This document shows, in pieces, positions 25,736-38,150 of a stretch of 64,000 nt of DNA. The position numbers and the translations under genes are program-made. A model generated the notes under the pieces. The model saw only the letters and a program-made list of their open reading frames with translations. It made no database searches and was not told where the DNA came from. Numbering within the stretch: the stretch's first letter is position 1; every line of letters begins with the position of its first letter. This stretch comes from Edolisoma coerulescens (taxonomy: Eukaryota; Chordata; Aves; Passeriformes; Campephagidae), in the NCBI GenBank assembly GCA_013397115.1, contig VWZW01005505.1, positions 1,387,880 to 1,451,879 of the forward strand. The letters run 5' to 3'.

Positions 25736-28700
25736 ATTCAAATACTATTCTTCTGTACAGTTATGTTGACTAATTGATCTATATATTGATCACATTCACT
25801 TTCATTAATGATCACTCTAGACTTCCCATCCTGAAAATTAAAATAAATAGATAAAAAATTAAATCCTGTATTTTGGAAATTATATTTCTGATGATTGCAC
25901 ACTGCCAAATCTGCCTGATCTTTATTTTTGTCTGATATGTAGGCTTATGGGTGCCTGAGCAGAACACCGAGAGAGCTAATGAATCAACATTTCTGAAAAC
26001 AAACAAGATTTGCCTCAAATGCTAAATCTGTTCTCTCTTGAGAATTTAGAAGTGTAAAGCATTTTAATTTCACACACGGATAACAAGTTTTTTCAAGTAT
26101 ATTTTGATGCAGGTAGCTTATAAGGAAATTACTGATTTAAGGAAGTCAGTTGTGAATTTTAAGGATTACAGTTCCCTGTTGTTGGACTGAAGTTTTTTGT
26201 CATCAAGTCAAAACGCATAGACATCAATTGTTTATAAGCTAGCATAAAGAATATTTCATTTCATGGAGACAACATGTGACAGTGGTATGGTTTGTGAAGC
26301 TATCTTCATGAAGTTTGACAGCAGAGAGGAAAAAGTTACAGAAGAAATCTGTGGGAAAATAAGCACAGGGATTTTTTTTTTAAATAAGTATCTTGTTGCT
26401 TTCTTTCTGTTTTGTATAATTTTACGTATTAGATTCCAGTGACAAAGTCATTAAAAATAACACTGATAATTGTTCAATATTAAAATACATATTTTTATGT
26501 AATAAACAGATTTGAGCTCAATATACCATGAGAAAATATTGAGAAAAAATAATGATATCAAAAACTTTAAGCAAACTTCTGCTCTGTATAGAGAGAACCT
26601 GAAATCTCAGGTCAATAAATGAATTTCTGAAGTTGCAAAAGTGTTCATTATAGGAAGGATCAACAGTCTTTTCCAAACGTTCTCTTGAGCCCTGAACCTG
26701 GACAAGTAATGGAGGTTTATTAATAAGCATTCCCCATAGGTTTGCAGGCCACTTATTCTCCAGATAATCCAATTCCTCTCATTATCACTGGCTTATATAG
26801 GATATATTCTCCAGTAGTTGCCAATATTCTTCCATTACTGCAAAAAGTTTATAATTTTTTATGATGAGATTGAAAGTGACTGATTTTTCTCTGATTCTTT
26901 TCTGCAGTGATCTTTTCTTTGATGAGGTTCCTATATATCGGGTGTCTCCAAAGGACCCAGCTTTTCTTTGGCCTTCCTGATTTGGGAAGTTTATTGATAG
27001 AAAGCATTATTTCAAATGAATGTCCTTAATTCTATTAGAAAGGGCAGAAGCAGTAAAAGATAAAGTGAACATTTCCATGAATAAAAGCTTCTATTTTCTA
27101 TAGTCACATGACAAAGTGAATTAAGCAAATTGTCTTGTTTATTTTCCTTTCATTCTCATCCATGTGTGGGTTTTTTTCCTTTCACTTTTTACCAGGACAT
27201 ATTTAATGAAAATATCCCCAATTCACTCCACAGTAGTTAAAGGGACACAGGTGACCACCTGCAAAAATTTTATATGAAAGGTTGGACTAGAGTGTATGTT
27301 TTGGCTTTGATATTAGAAGTTTTTCTCTTTGTGGTACCCTTGTGGAATAAATACAAAACAGTAAACCAAGATAAAGGTTACTTGGATGCAAGCAAAAAGC
27401 AATTGAGAAATTCTCCTTTTGCTATAGCAGCCTACTGAGCAACCTACTGCAGTGTTATTCAGAGTTAGGTTTCTTTCATGTCATAGTGACATGAATAAAA
27501 AGGAAGGAAGGCAAAATAGAAACGTTGCAACTGCAAGAAACACATTTCATTTTTTTTTTTTTTTTTTTGTGTTTTAATTTTGTTATCGTACCTAGATATT
27601 GGGAAGATTTCAGGAAATAAAATCCTCGTCCAGATCCAATTATGCTGGATCTCTAGAAATAGTCTGTATGAACATTGAACATCACTTTTCATAGCATCTA
27701 CAGTAAGAAAAATGTGAATGATTTTATACAGTAAAAAGTAAAAATCCACTAAAGGCCCCAGTTTTTATCAGTGCTTAGTTTTCCCTGGTGATCTACAGTG
27801 GCAGAGGAAACCGTACTGCATAGAGCTCTTTCACACTTTGGGTGCATGATGCTCTGTTACCTGTGCTAAATCCTCTGCATTTACAGGTGATTTCGCAAAT
27901 CAAATTTACATTGTCTCAGCTGCTTTGGCAATATTTAATTCTGATTGTCTGACATAGTGGAAAGCAAAAAAAGCCCAAATAGGTGGACATCACCTGCATG
28001 TAAACATAAGCCATTGCTTCTTCCACTGATATTGACAGCAATTTTGAAAAAAAATTAGTTTAGAAAGCTTTAATTTATTGGCAAAACCTGAGCATCTTGA
28101 GAGTTTTGAAGCATCTAAGAAGATGCATATTTATTCATGGCTGCTTAATAATGTCTTCTTCATCCTGTGATCCACATGCTTTCTAAATAATGTGGGCATT
28201 TGGGTCAAAGGAAGAGATGGAAAAAGAAGATATTAGTTTTATTAAGGTTACTTTTTACTTACATGCAAAGTACAGAACAACAATTCATATGTGGACCTCA
28301 AATTGCCTAGAAATAGTACAGCTCAGCTACAGTTGCTGACAGTGTACAAAAAAAGTCACCATAATGAAATTATCTAATAGATTACATTCGGGCATCTTCT
28401 AATATCTCAAGGGGTAATATCAAATCGGGGTACCCTATAAAGAGAGGAGTTGTAACTTATGTAGCATCAGCAGGTTGGTTCCAAGAGCAATAGCATTCTC
28501 TACAGAGAGGACTGCTATTCAAGTTTAGTTACATTCAGTGAAGAGAATATGTGGAAGATAACTGTATGTTTTAATGGCATTAGTGAGAAGGAACGAATTG
28601 TTTTGTTATGCTTTCATAAAAATCCAGAAAAATGTTTAACTGAATGATTTAATGGGGAATTTTGTTTCTGCTGAAGAGAAGTCAAAGACAGAATTGAATT

Positions 28701-29929
28701 AAATGAAGCAGTAGTGCTTGTACACAGTGAATGTTTTATGGAGATCCTGAGAGTTGATTTACTTTTTTTTTTTAATACTGGTCCCAGTAGTTGAATCGCT
28801 TTGTGCAGAAGTTTTGGATTGCTTTTTCACAAGTTCCTGTGAGCTCTTGAGTGTTTGTTTTTCTGAAAGTTTAAAGATGCTAAATGACATACTGTTTTGA
28901 AGTGTAACATCATAAAGACTGAGATCCTATCTCTAAATAAAAATTGCTAGAGGTGAGCAAGAGGGGAACTATCTGTGTGTGCATTGAAGTTCAAAGGTGT
29001 TTTATGTTATAACTCCGTGTGCTTTGTGAGCTTTAAGAAGCAGCAATAAAGTGGGAAGTTCCTGTGTCACCGTCAGCAGACTTTCAGGTTAACAGCTTTT
29101 CTTTTTACTCCCTCTTGGAGAATGTCAAACACTACTTTACAGCACTTTTTATGTATTAAATACTATTGTTTTGATGATAAGCTCTGTTGCATTTTCTTTC
29201 CAAAACTTATATGAGAAGCTCAGAGTTCATTTTACTTGGACATTGCAAACAAAGGACCTTGCATTTATATAATGTTTTTCCAAAGTACAGTGTTCTTGTA
29301 CACGTACTAGTCAAAACTGAAGGTGACATTCTAGGAAAAAGAAAATGTGATAGTTTATCAAATTACATCAGCATCCTTTTCCTTCCTTTTTTTTGCTGTG
29401 TAGTAAGCTCTTAGTTTGACATAATATATGGGAGTAACTACTTATATTGAAGGACCACATATGCCTAAGGACAGTATCACATAGAATTTACTATCCATTG
29501 CAGTCTCATATATATTTTTCATAATTTTGAAGATGCAAGGAAAATAATCTGTACAGAGGGTTGGGAGTGTAATTTGTTTCCCATGCTGACTAAGATGCAT
29601 AGACTTTTCTCTGTAAACTGGTTGTCTGTGATGTTTGACAGTTTTGCTAGTATTCTAGTGATGAGATTTTTTATTCTTCTTCTTATTTTTCTTATTTAAA
29701 ACCAGAAAGTTTTGATTTACTCACCAAAGAATATTGTCATCTAAAAGGAGAAATATTTCAGGCTGTCAGTGATCTTCACCTAAGAACACTTAGAGTGATC
29801 TTTAATTTCACTGATATTATTTTGTATTTGAATAAAAGAAGATGACACTTGATTTATTTTTTTTTTCAAACACAGAACAAGCCTCCATCCCTGCTTTGGA
29901 ACGGCTGTTTTTAATAATAGTAAGCCATA
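25736..29929. other. Gene-free A/T-rich host DNA
   Basis: No supported gene. The main landmark is a 19-base T run at 27550-27568. The 94-codon minus-strand frame across it translates the T run as poly-Lys and is not a credible protein. Confidence 0.5.
27550..27568. repeat. T19 homopolymer
   Basis: Nineteen T residues in a row. No retroelement body is visible on the side where a minus-strand poly(A)-tailed copy would lie, so its origin is unclear. Confidence 0.9.
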
Positions 29930-30537
29930 AAATCACAGAATATGCTGAGTTGAAAGGGACCTACAAGAACCCTTGAGTGCAACTCCCGGACCTGCACAGG
30001 ACCACCTCCAAGAGTCACCCCATGTGCCTGAGAGCATTGTCCAAACACTTCTTGAGCTCTGTCAGGCTTGGTGCTGTGACCACTTCCCTGGGGAGGCTGT
30101 TCCAGTGCCCCGCCACCCCCTGGGTGAAGAACCATTTTCTAATACCCAACCTGAACCTCCCCTGACACAGCTTCAGGCCATTCCCTTGGGTCCTGTCACT
30201 GTCCACCAAGAGAAGAGATCAGTGCCTGCCCCTCCTCTTCCCCTCACGAGGATGTTGTAACTGCAATGAGGTCTCCTCTCAGTCTCCTCCAGGCTGAACA
30301 GACCAAGTGACCTCAGTCACTCCTCATTTGGCTTCCCCTTAAGGCCCTTCACCATCTTTGTTTCCCTCCTTTGGACACTCCCTAATAGCCTTAGATCATT
30401 CTCTTATTGTGGTGCCCAAAACTGCACACAACATTCATGGTGAGGCTGCATCAGAGCAGAAAATTGCCTCCCTTGATCAGCGTTGGTTGGCCCTCCTGTG
30501 TGCCAGGGAACATTGCTGAATCATAATCAACTTTCCT
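29930..30537 (-). mobile_element. CR1 LINE, 5'-truncated, with C-terminal ORF2 and 3' UTR
   Basis: On the minus strand this is a well-preserved CR1 3' part of about 600 bases. The 3' end lies at 29930 (ATCACAGAATATGCTGAGTT on the plus strand). Next comes the short 3' UTR, then the end of ORF2 downstream of the reverse-transcriptase core (about 30000-30500). The minus frame at 30015-30209 encodes the typical ending with HW-NSLPREVV-AP block. Shorter open frames on both strands here are shadows. The 5' end is truncated near 30537. Reading frame interruptions make it a dead copy. The subfamily is one of the CR1 groups common in Neoaves; exact naming needs a repeat library. Confidence 0.93.
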
Positions 30538-33500
30538 TTGAGCAGCTGAGAAAAATCTGTAAAAGGTATTGAATTAATTTAGTCACAAGTAAAAGGCAAA
30601 ATATTTGTTAGAGGCTTAGACTCAAAGCTAATTAGAAAGGATTGCAACTTGCAAATGTGTTTCACTTCCTTTAGGGGAGTACTGACAACTCACTTGATAA
30701 GACACATACTCAACACCTGTAAGTTTGGATTTCAGGTAGGGTTTGTTCAAGATTTGGTTTAATGGGTGTGGTCACAGACTGGTCAGAGGAACCCATAATG
30801 TTAGCTGGTTACCTTACACAAGATAAACAGCCTTTGTGTCCCAGGCAGTAGGTACCTGAACATGTGTGTGTCAACAGATCATTGCAGAATGCAGACCTCT
30901 TAAGAAGCAAAGTTACACACTAAATCTTCTTAATGTTTTGATGATCTTCCCCTCAAAATGCCCACAAGTACATTAGATATAGTGTGGCCGGGAACCTTGG
31001 ATCTCATATCTAAATCTTGTCAAGTATTTCCCCAATTATTTTTCCTCCATGGCATTCTCAAAGCACACAGATTGGGTAGATTACTCTTTGTGGATTGAAG
31101 AAATGCATTAAAAAAGGAATATGAATTCACCCCCTGAAAATGAATGCATTCTGGCTGACTTATGTAAGGTAGAGGACTGGCAGCTTCTACTTTGGCAGTG
31201 ACCTGTAACAAAGGACCACTTTAACTTCAGGATACACTGGAGGTTTAAAATGTTGATTGAAGATAGACCTTCCTTGGAAGGCCATGTAAGAGAGCTAAGT
31301 TATGCTAAGCAAGGTTTAGTGACTTAAGACTCTCTTTGATAGCTCATACTGGATAATTTTTAAGACACTGACATCATCTTAGCATACTCTTATGTCCTTA
31401 TCTTAAACATTTCAACTCCTAAGTTATGGGACCAGAAAAACTTGATGGAATAGACACTGTGCTTAGAAAACTTGTCCTTGCACTAAAGAAGAACTAATGG
31501 AAAACACTGTGGAACAGAATACCAAGTGATTTGAATGAAATTATTTTAATGAATCTAGAGATTTTGCTAAAACCAAAAAAATAACCCTGAACTTAGAGAG
31601 GATATATTCAAAATGCTACATCCACCCCAAAATAAACCACATATATAAAATAAGTAATAACTAAAAAGGCAGAGGACTAGGTAATATAGCAAGCCATTTA
31701 ATTTCACTCAATATTGTTTTGTGGCTGCAAGACATTTCAAACTGAAAGGTAATTTACCATAAAAGACAGAGGGGATCCAACTCTGTTAAGAGTTAGTTAC
31801 TGAAATACTGTCTGGTTTGGAGGTGAGAGGCAGACAAGCTTCAGGGATTCCACCAGAGAAGTGTGACACTAATTTTAACACTTTAAAACACAAGGTGTGA
31901 AGAAGGAACAGATTTTTTTTCATCTTTAAAGGTTAAGTCTGCAGAGGAATATGTGATAACTCTTGCAGTGTAGTGGAAAGGCTGAATAACTTTTTGCTAC
32001 CAATCAAATAAGAGGAAATAATTTTGTTGCTTTTTTGGGGTGAGGGTGTGGTTTTTATTTGGATTTGGTTTAGAGTTTTTCTTGTGTTAAAATGTCTAAG
32101 TTTGATAAGAAAACAAATTAATTCATGATGATCCAAAAGAGGTGGAAGAATGTATTTCCACAAAGATTTTTCCAGAAATTTAGCAAACATCTTTGACAGA
32201 TATATTTGTTTCTTCTACATGTTCTTGTTAGTCATATTTTTTTTCATAGGAATAATAGATTAATAAGCAATTTGTCTGTAATCTTAAAGTTAAAATTTGT
32301 TCCAAGGCAATAATTTTTATTGATTAAAAATGGCAGTCTGAGCTGAAGAAGTATTTAAATATTTCATTGGGCTTTGTTTAGAAGAAGAATCATTATCCTG
32401 CCTGTATCCTTTAATAATGCAATAAATGATGAAATAAAAATGCACAATATATTTTTGTATACATCATGAGATTTTACTGGCAGTGGAATTCACTCTATTT
32501 TGAGGGTACTCAGAGTCAAGATACTTACATGGAGTAATATATGAACTGGAGTAGGTTTCAGGAAAACGACATCCTTACCAGTGTTTTGAAACACAACAGA
32601 TTTCAATGTGAGGTGTTTCAATGTCATCTGTGTGCCATTTGGATAGTCTTATCCATGCAATTATGTGCATATTGTGCAAGAATATAATCTAACTGAATAT
32701 ATCAAGTGGCAGTTCCAGAAGGTGAATATATCCACACCAGAGATGGACTATCAATTTTGATTGACCACGACAGGATATACCATGAAGTGCAGTTTGCTTG
32801 CAAACAGGATGTAGTTTGGATGTTAAGGCTGGAAAATCTTTGTCCTTGAGTCCATGATCAAATACATGTCAAATAGCTCAGCATTCCTTCAAGCAAATTT
32901 TCAGGCTGTAGCCCCAAGGAAACAACTACCCTGATGATCAGTGCTATCCAATTTTTCTGGTGTGTCAGTTGGATGAATGGAAAGTTATGTGTAAAAAGAC
33001 TAACAGAAACACAGGACTCATAGAAGGCTGGTGAAGAAATAATGTGTGTGGAAAGGATGATGTCAATGAGTGAGCTTTTGAACAAAATGATTAAAGAGTG
33101 CAACACTAGAGGAGGAAAAAGCTTTAAATAAAAGAATTTTTGGGTTTTTTTGTTCTTGGGAGGGAACTGCATACACAGGAGACCTCAGCAGGATTCAGCA
33201 GCTAAGCAAACAATCAAATGATATGTTTTTCAATTCATTATTTCACACTGCATGGAAGGATTTTTTTCAGTGTTGCTACTTTGCTTCAGAGTCTGTGAGT
33301 GCTTTAAGATTCCCGCTCATGTCTGGCCATTACTGCAGCAGTGCTTATAGTGGTATTTTACTTAAAGATCTGTAGTAGTATAGGTGGCAAAGTTCACCAT
33401 TCTAAAAAAACTAGATATCTCAGGTAACTAAGCTCCTTGCACTGAAAGAAATATGAATTTACCTGCTTTGCTGATTTTGCTGCTATTCTTGCTGAGAAGA

Positions 33501-35024
33501 GCAAGCAACATGTGACTTTTGTGCAGCTTCAAATAAACCCTTAGATGACAATCCATTACACAAATACTCAATAAGGAGGGTTTTTCTGTGTTTTTGGAAT
33601 AGTGATCCCACCCTTCTTTTTCAGCATTCAGAAGTCATAGAAGTCATGCATCTTTTAGGTATGCAAATATCAAACTATGTCTTTCTTCAGAATCTTTATC
33701 CTGAGAATCACAAAGAAAAAAAACTACAGTGGGAAAATATAGTCACTTTATGTTATTTTTTCCTTAAGTGTCCTCCAACTGACTTCTACCAATGAAAACA
33801 ATAACAAGTGTCACAGAATCTTTTTAACAATGTTTTTTAGTTCTTCTACTTTTATTTTTTTTTTGGTCCCTGAACAAAATTCAGGGCAGCAAGAAAACTG
33901 TACCTCATGCTCATGTTGGTTACAGAGGTCTGATCCTTTAACAAAAAAAAGGTGACAAGGGGAGAAAAATGGTATAGATATATCTAGAACAGCCTCCAAC
34001 TGTATCTAAACATAAATGAGAGATTTCCTTGCAATAAGAACTGTGGGAGAAAGCAAGGAATATGCGAGAAGGAGAGAAGAAAGTTCATAGGAAGTAGCTA
34101 TATACCTTCACATAAGGGTATTTGCAGTGTACAAACTGGGGGAACAGGATATGCAAAATCAAAAATAGACTTGGGAAAGGTATTACATTTTGCATCTGCA
34201 TTTTCTGCTTCCTACTCATGATTTCACATTCGGTAGACAATTGTAATATTGGCACAAAATAATTTTTATCCTGAGGTCAGTGTACCATTGATGTATACCA
34301 ACACAAAGTGTTTGTACCCAATATTATCACAATTTATTGGAAGTTTCGCAAACCTCTGTGCTTATTCCTATGAAACCTAGTCCCCTTACTTTGATAAATC
34401 ATATATATATTTAATTTTCTTTTTTAGTATTGTTGCATCTCTGATGGAAAATAAATGTTTTGGAACCACTTTTGCACAGATTTCTGGCAGTGAAAATCCT
34501 TTGCAATGCGAGTACTTTGCGTCATTTATCAAAATATAAAATCATCAGGTCACGGTCAAAGAACCTTCATATTTTAGGAGAAAAGGGCAAATATGTGTTT
34601 TGAAAATGTGTTTCACTAACACATTGATATATTGTAACTTTTTTAAAGTCTCCAAAAGTCAATTTCAAATGTAGACCGAGTATTCAATGGTTCTAAAAAT
34701 ATCACAAGCCTTGCACCTGGATTTATTTTGGTAGTAAATGTTTGGGGTCTTTTAGGCACTGCATACTAGTGGGCACTATCTTCAAGCTTTTTTAGTCACC
34801 ACATTGGGTTTTTTCACCTTTCTGTCTGATTGCCTTCAAACTTGTATTGTTTTGTTAAATTTATTCTTTCAATGTGGTTAAACAAATATGCATAAATTGT
34901 CATAAATACATGGAAAGACAGTTGACTTAACTGTGGATCTATATCATCCTAGAATACGACCTAAATATTTTTCACAACTAGAACTTGATTCCTTTTCATG
35001 AGGTCTGAGGCTTGATTTTTGGTA

Positions 35025-35070
35025 GCATATATATATACATACATATATATATATATACACACACACATAT
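35025..35070. repeat. Compound TA/CA microsatellite
   Basis: TA repeats with CATA interruptions followed by an ACACACACAC run. Same organisation as the repeat at 12.63 kb. Confidence 0.9.
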
Positions 35071-38056
35071 TTTCTAAGTAGGTCATAACACACTTGAGTC
35101 TTCTTATGGCTTTTCTTTCCCATAACTATAATTTAGTCTTTAAAATCGCTGGGGTGTCCTGAGATATCACATGAAATAAATCATTGTGTCTTTATTACTT
35201 CAGTGTTTTTTTTCTAGTTTCTGGGGTCATTCTGGACAACATACTTACATTCCAGTATTTAATTCCCACAGTTCTAACTGTAACTGTAAATAATAGTATT
35301 TCCCATGTATCTTAACATAAATCTGTAATTGTTTCTGAAAATTCAGGCATGTAGGAACAGTAGGATAGGTACATAAATAGTTTTTTAGTAACATGCAATA
35401 AGAAAAATAGAATTGCCAACATTCAGGTCAAGGAGCATTATTCCTTCGGTTCCATTGCAAAATCAAAAATTTAAATGCTGGACTGTCCAGAAAATATGGG
35501 ATAAAATTGAGAAAAGAAAATAAAGAAATGCAACAGTAGCAACAAAACATCCTTATTCATTGTGTAGGTTTGGAGGAAATTGTTTGTACACTGCTTCCAG
35601 GAGCTTTTCCTGACCAAGAGTGGATAATTGCAAAGCTTTATAAGCATCAGGTAGAAAAGAAAATACTGAAAGACATTCAGAGTACATAGAATTGGATTGT
35701 TTCCTGTGTCTCACACCTGTACTTTTATGCATCCTATGGGAATTTGCACAGTGGAGGTTCAGAGTTTTCTGGTAATCACCTGAAGAAGCAAGGGTTACGC
35801 AGGACCTTCTGCAAACTCATTACCCCCTGCTGAAGTTATTACAGGGTAAAACCTATGTTTAGGACTACCTGGTGGGCCTACTACACTCTCAATTTCAGGC
35901 AGTTTTAAGAAAGCTTGTATTAATAACTTCAACATAGAAAAGTCCAGGTTTAAGGTAATCCAAAGTAAAAAATTTAAATATCTTTGCTTTTAAGATCATG
36001 TATAGCTGATTTTTAGAGGTAGGACTCATGCTTAAAATGATTGACAAACGTTTTGATAGAAGAACAGCCTGTTGAGTGTCAAAATTCAGATTCTAGTGAA
36101 ACTGTTTGCTCAGTTCATGGATACTTACATTTATACTGTACTTGCTGTCTTCTAAACTTGCTTATCCATTCTAAGGCCAAAACCTAGATGCATTTACATA
36201 AAATGCACCATTATATAATTAGGTACTTAAAGAATCCAAGCAATGCTGATACCAGAAGTCAACTGCAAGCCAGAAGAAAGTGTTTTATTCTTTTGCATAA
36301 TAGTGTTATCAACATTTATTTCTGTCATAACTTTAGGGTTTCTACAGGTACTCTTATTCAATTGATAGTCTATAAAGCTTACTTTCTTTCCATTTTTAAA
36401 TTAAGTAGTGTTCCTATGTCTTCCTATTTGTTACTATTTTAAATAGTTCTAATTTATCTTAGTACTTTTAAAGATGGGTTTAATCTTTTTGGCTCATAAT
36501 ATATATATAAGGTAAGTTTCAAAATTAAATTAGCAAATTTCCTCTGCCATAATGGATTTGAATATGTATTAAGTTTGCTGTGATCAACTAAAAACGTTTA
36601 ACCTTTTGGTCCCCTCATATTTTTCCACAAATTAGTGTATTCCTATTATTTAAAATTTTTCATATCTTTAGGAATCTGTTTGGTTTCAATGAACATGAAC
36701 ATGAGTATTTATTCAATTAAATTTTTTCTTGATATGTGAAAAAGCATTTTCTGGTTCTGCTGTTGTCAGGAGTGGGGAGGTATTGTCTATTCTTTCAAAG
36801 ACTACCACAAGCATATTTGAAGTTAGCTAGTATATCAATCAGCATCCAAAATCTTGGGAAAAAAAATGATCTGACAAATCCCAAACATCACTTTTTATTT
36901 ACCTGCCTATGTATTTCCATATCTATCAATGGATTTATCTCTTTGCTAGTTTTCATATGAAAGATTTTTAGTAAATGTGGGCAGAATAGGATGACAGAAC
37001 ACAGGCTGAAATAAAGCTGAGCTTTCACATTCTTCTTTATATCGGGGACAAATACCGAGACTGGAAAGAAGTGCTTTTTTTTTTGAAGGCTTTGGTGGCT
37101 GTTTTATTTTTCTTCTGATTGATAAGGAAGACAAAAATGATCAGTATCTAGTGCTCTGGACATGGATAGTGCATGTTTTACCTGTGGCATCTTAGTCTTA
37201 GGGACACAACAGTTGTGTTCCTGAAATCCAACTAGTCAATTTAAACAATGTTGAAGCTTCTTGCTGGCATCTTTTACCAAGTGCCAGTTTTGTGTTATCC
37301 TCCTTATTTTTGATCTCCCTATTAAGTGTCTAGCAGAGTTTTTCATTTTTCCATTGATAATTTGCCAGGTAATAATGTTCTTCCAAAGAACAATCTTTGT
37401 ACCCTCATAGAGGATTGTTACCTACTCTTATGAATGTTTGCTTTGAAGTGAGGAAGCTGTGATCTGAAGTATCACTGGTGTAGCTGCAGGGTGAAATGAA
37501 GCTGAAAAGTTCAAAGATGATGATTAGTTTTAGCACTTTGGTAAATAAGATTGTGTATGAAGATAAACATACTCTGTACTCTTAAAACATCATGAAAATT
37601 ATAGGCTAAAAGGAATTAAAGAAGAAAAGTTGGATTGGACAACAATTATCAATAGTGCATTACTGCAACCTAAATCTCGATGAATTGCTCTTAGGAAAAA
37701 AAACCAAACAAACAAAGGCTGACATGCTGTGTCCATTTTTAACAACCAATGTAGTGACTAAACATGTGGAGCACAGAATGGTGCCCACAGCTAGAATCTT
37801 TATTTGCTTTCAAGCAGATTAAAATGTGAAGTTTCCTTAAATGTAAAAAGAATAATATTTGAAAACACAGATAATCTATTAAAATATATTTTGTAGCTGA
37901 GAATTTAGTAATGTGTTATCAGCATTTAGGCATATTTGTTATTCAAGTGGGCTCTTGAATAACAAAATCGTTTTCATTTACAGATCGTTCTTGAGATAAT
38001 TTAAAAGCAAATGATGGAGATGTTCCTATATATAGGATAATCTTGGCTGCTAGTTT

Positions 38057-38150
38057 TCCTGATATAAAATAGGAAGACTTAAGGATTTAAGACTTTGTCT
38101 TGATGTAATATAGGAAGATTATTTTCTTGATATAAAACACAAAGATTTTT
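38057..38150. repeat. Short diverged repeat cluster
   Basis: Three successive variants of a TGATATAAAATAGGAAGA-type motif begin near 38059, 38100 and 38128 (TGATATAAAAT, TGATGTAATAT, TGATATAAAAC, each followed by AGGAAGA- or CAAAGA-like bases). Spacing is uneven, about 41 and 28 bases. It looks like an old local duplication. Confidence 0.45.

Noticed and set aside
27240..27310. CR1 tail suggested by AAAGGTTGGACTAGAGTGTA
   Set aside because: The following GATCT-type tail and TTCTATGAT end are absent; the similarity is too short.
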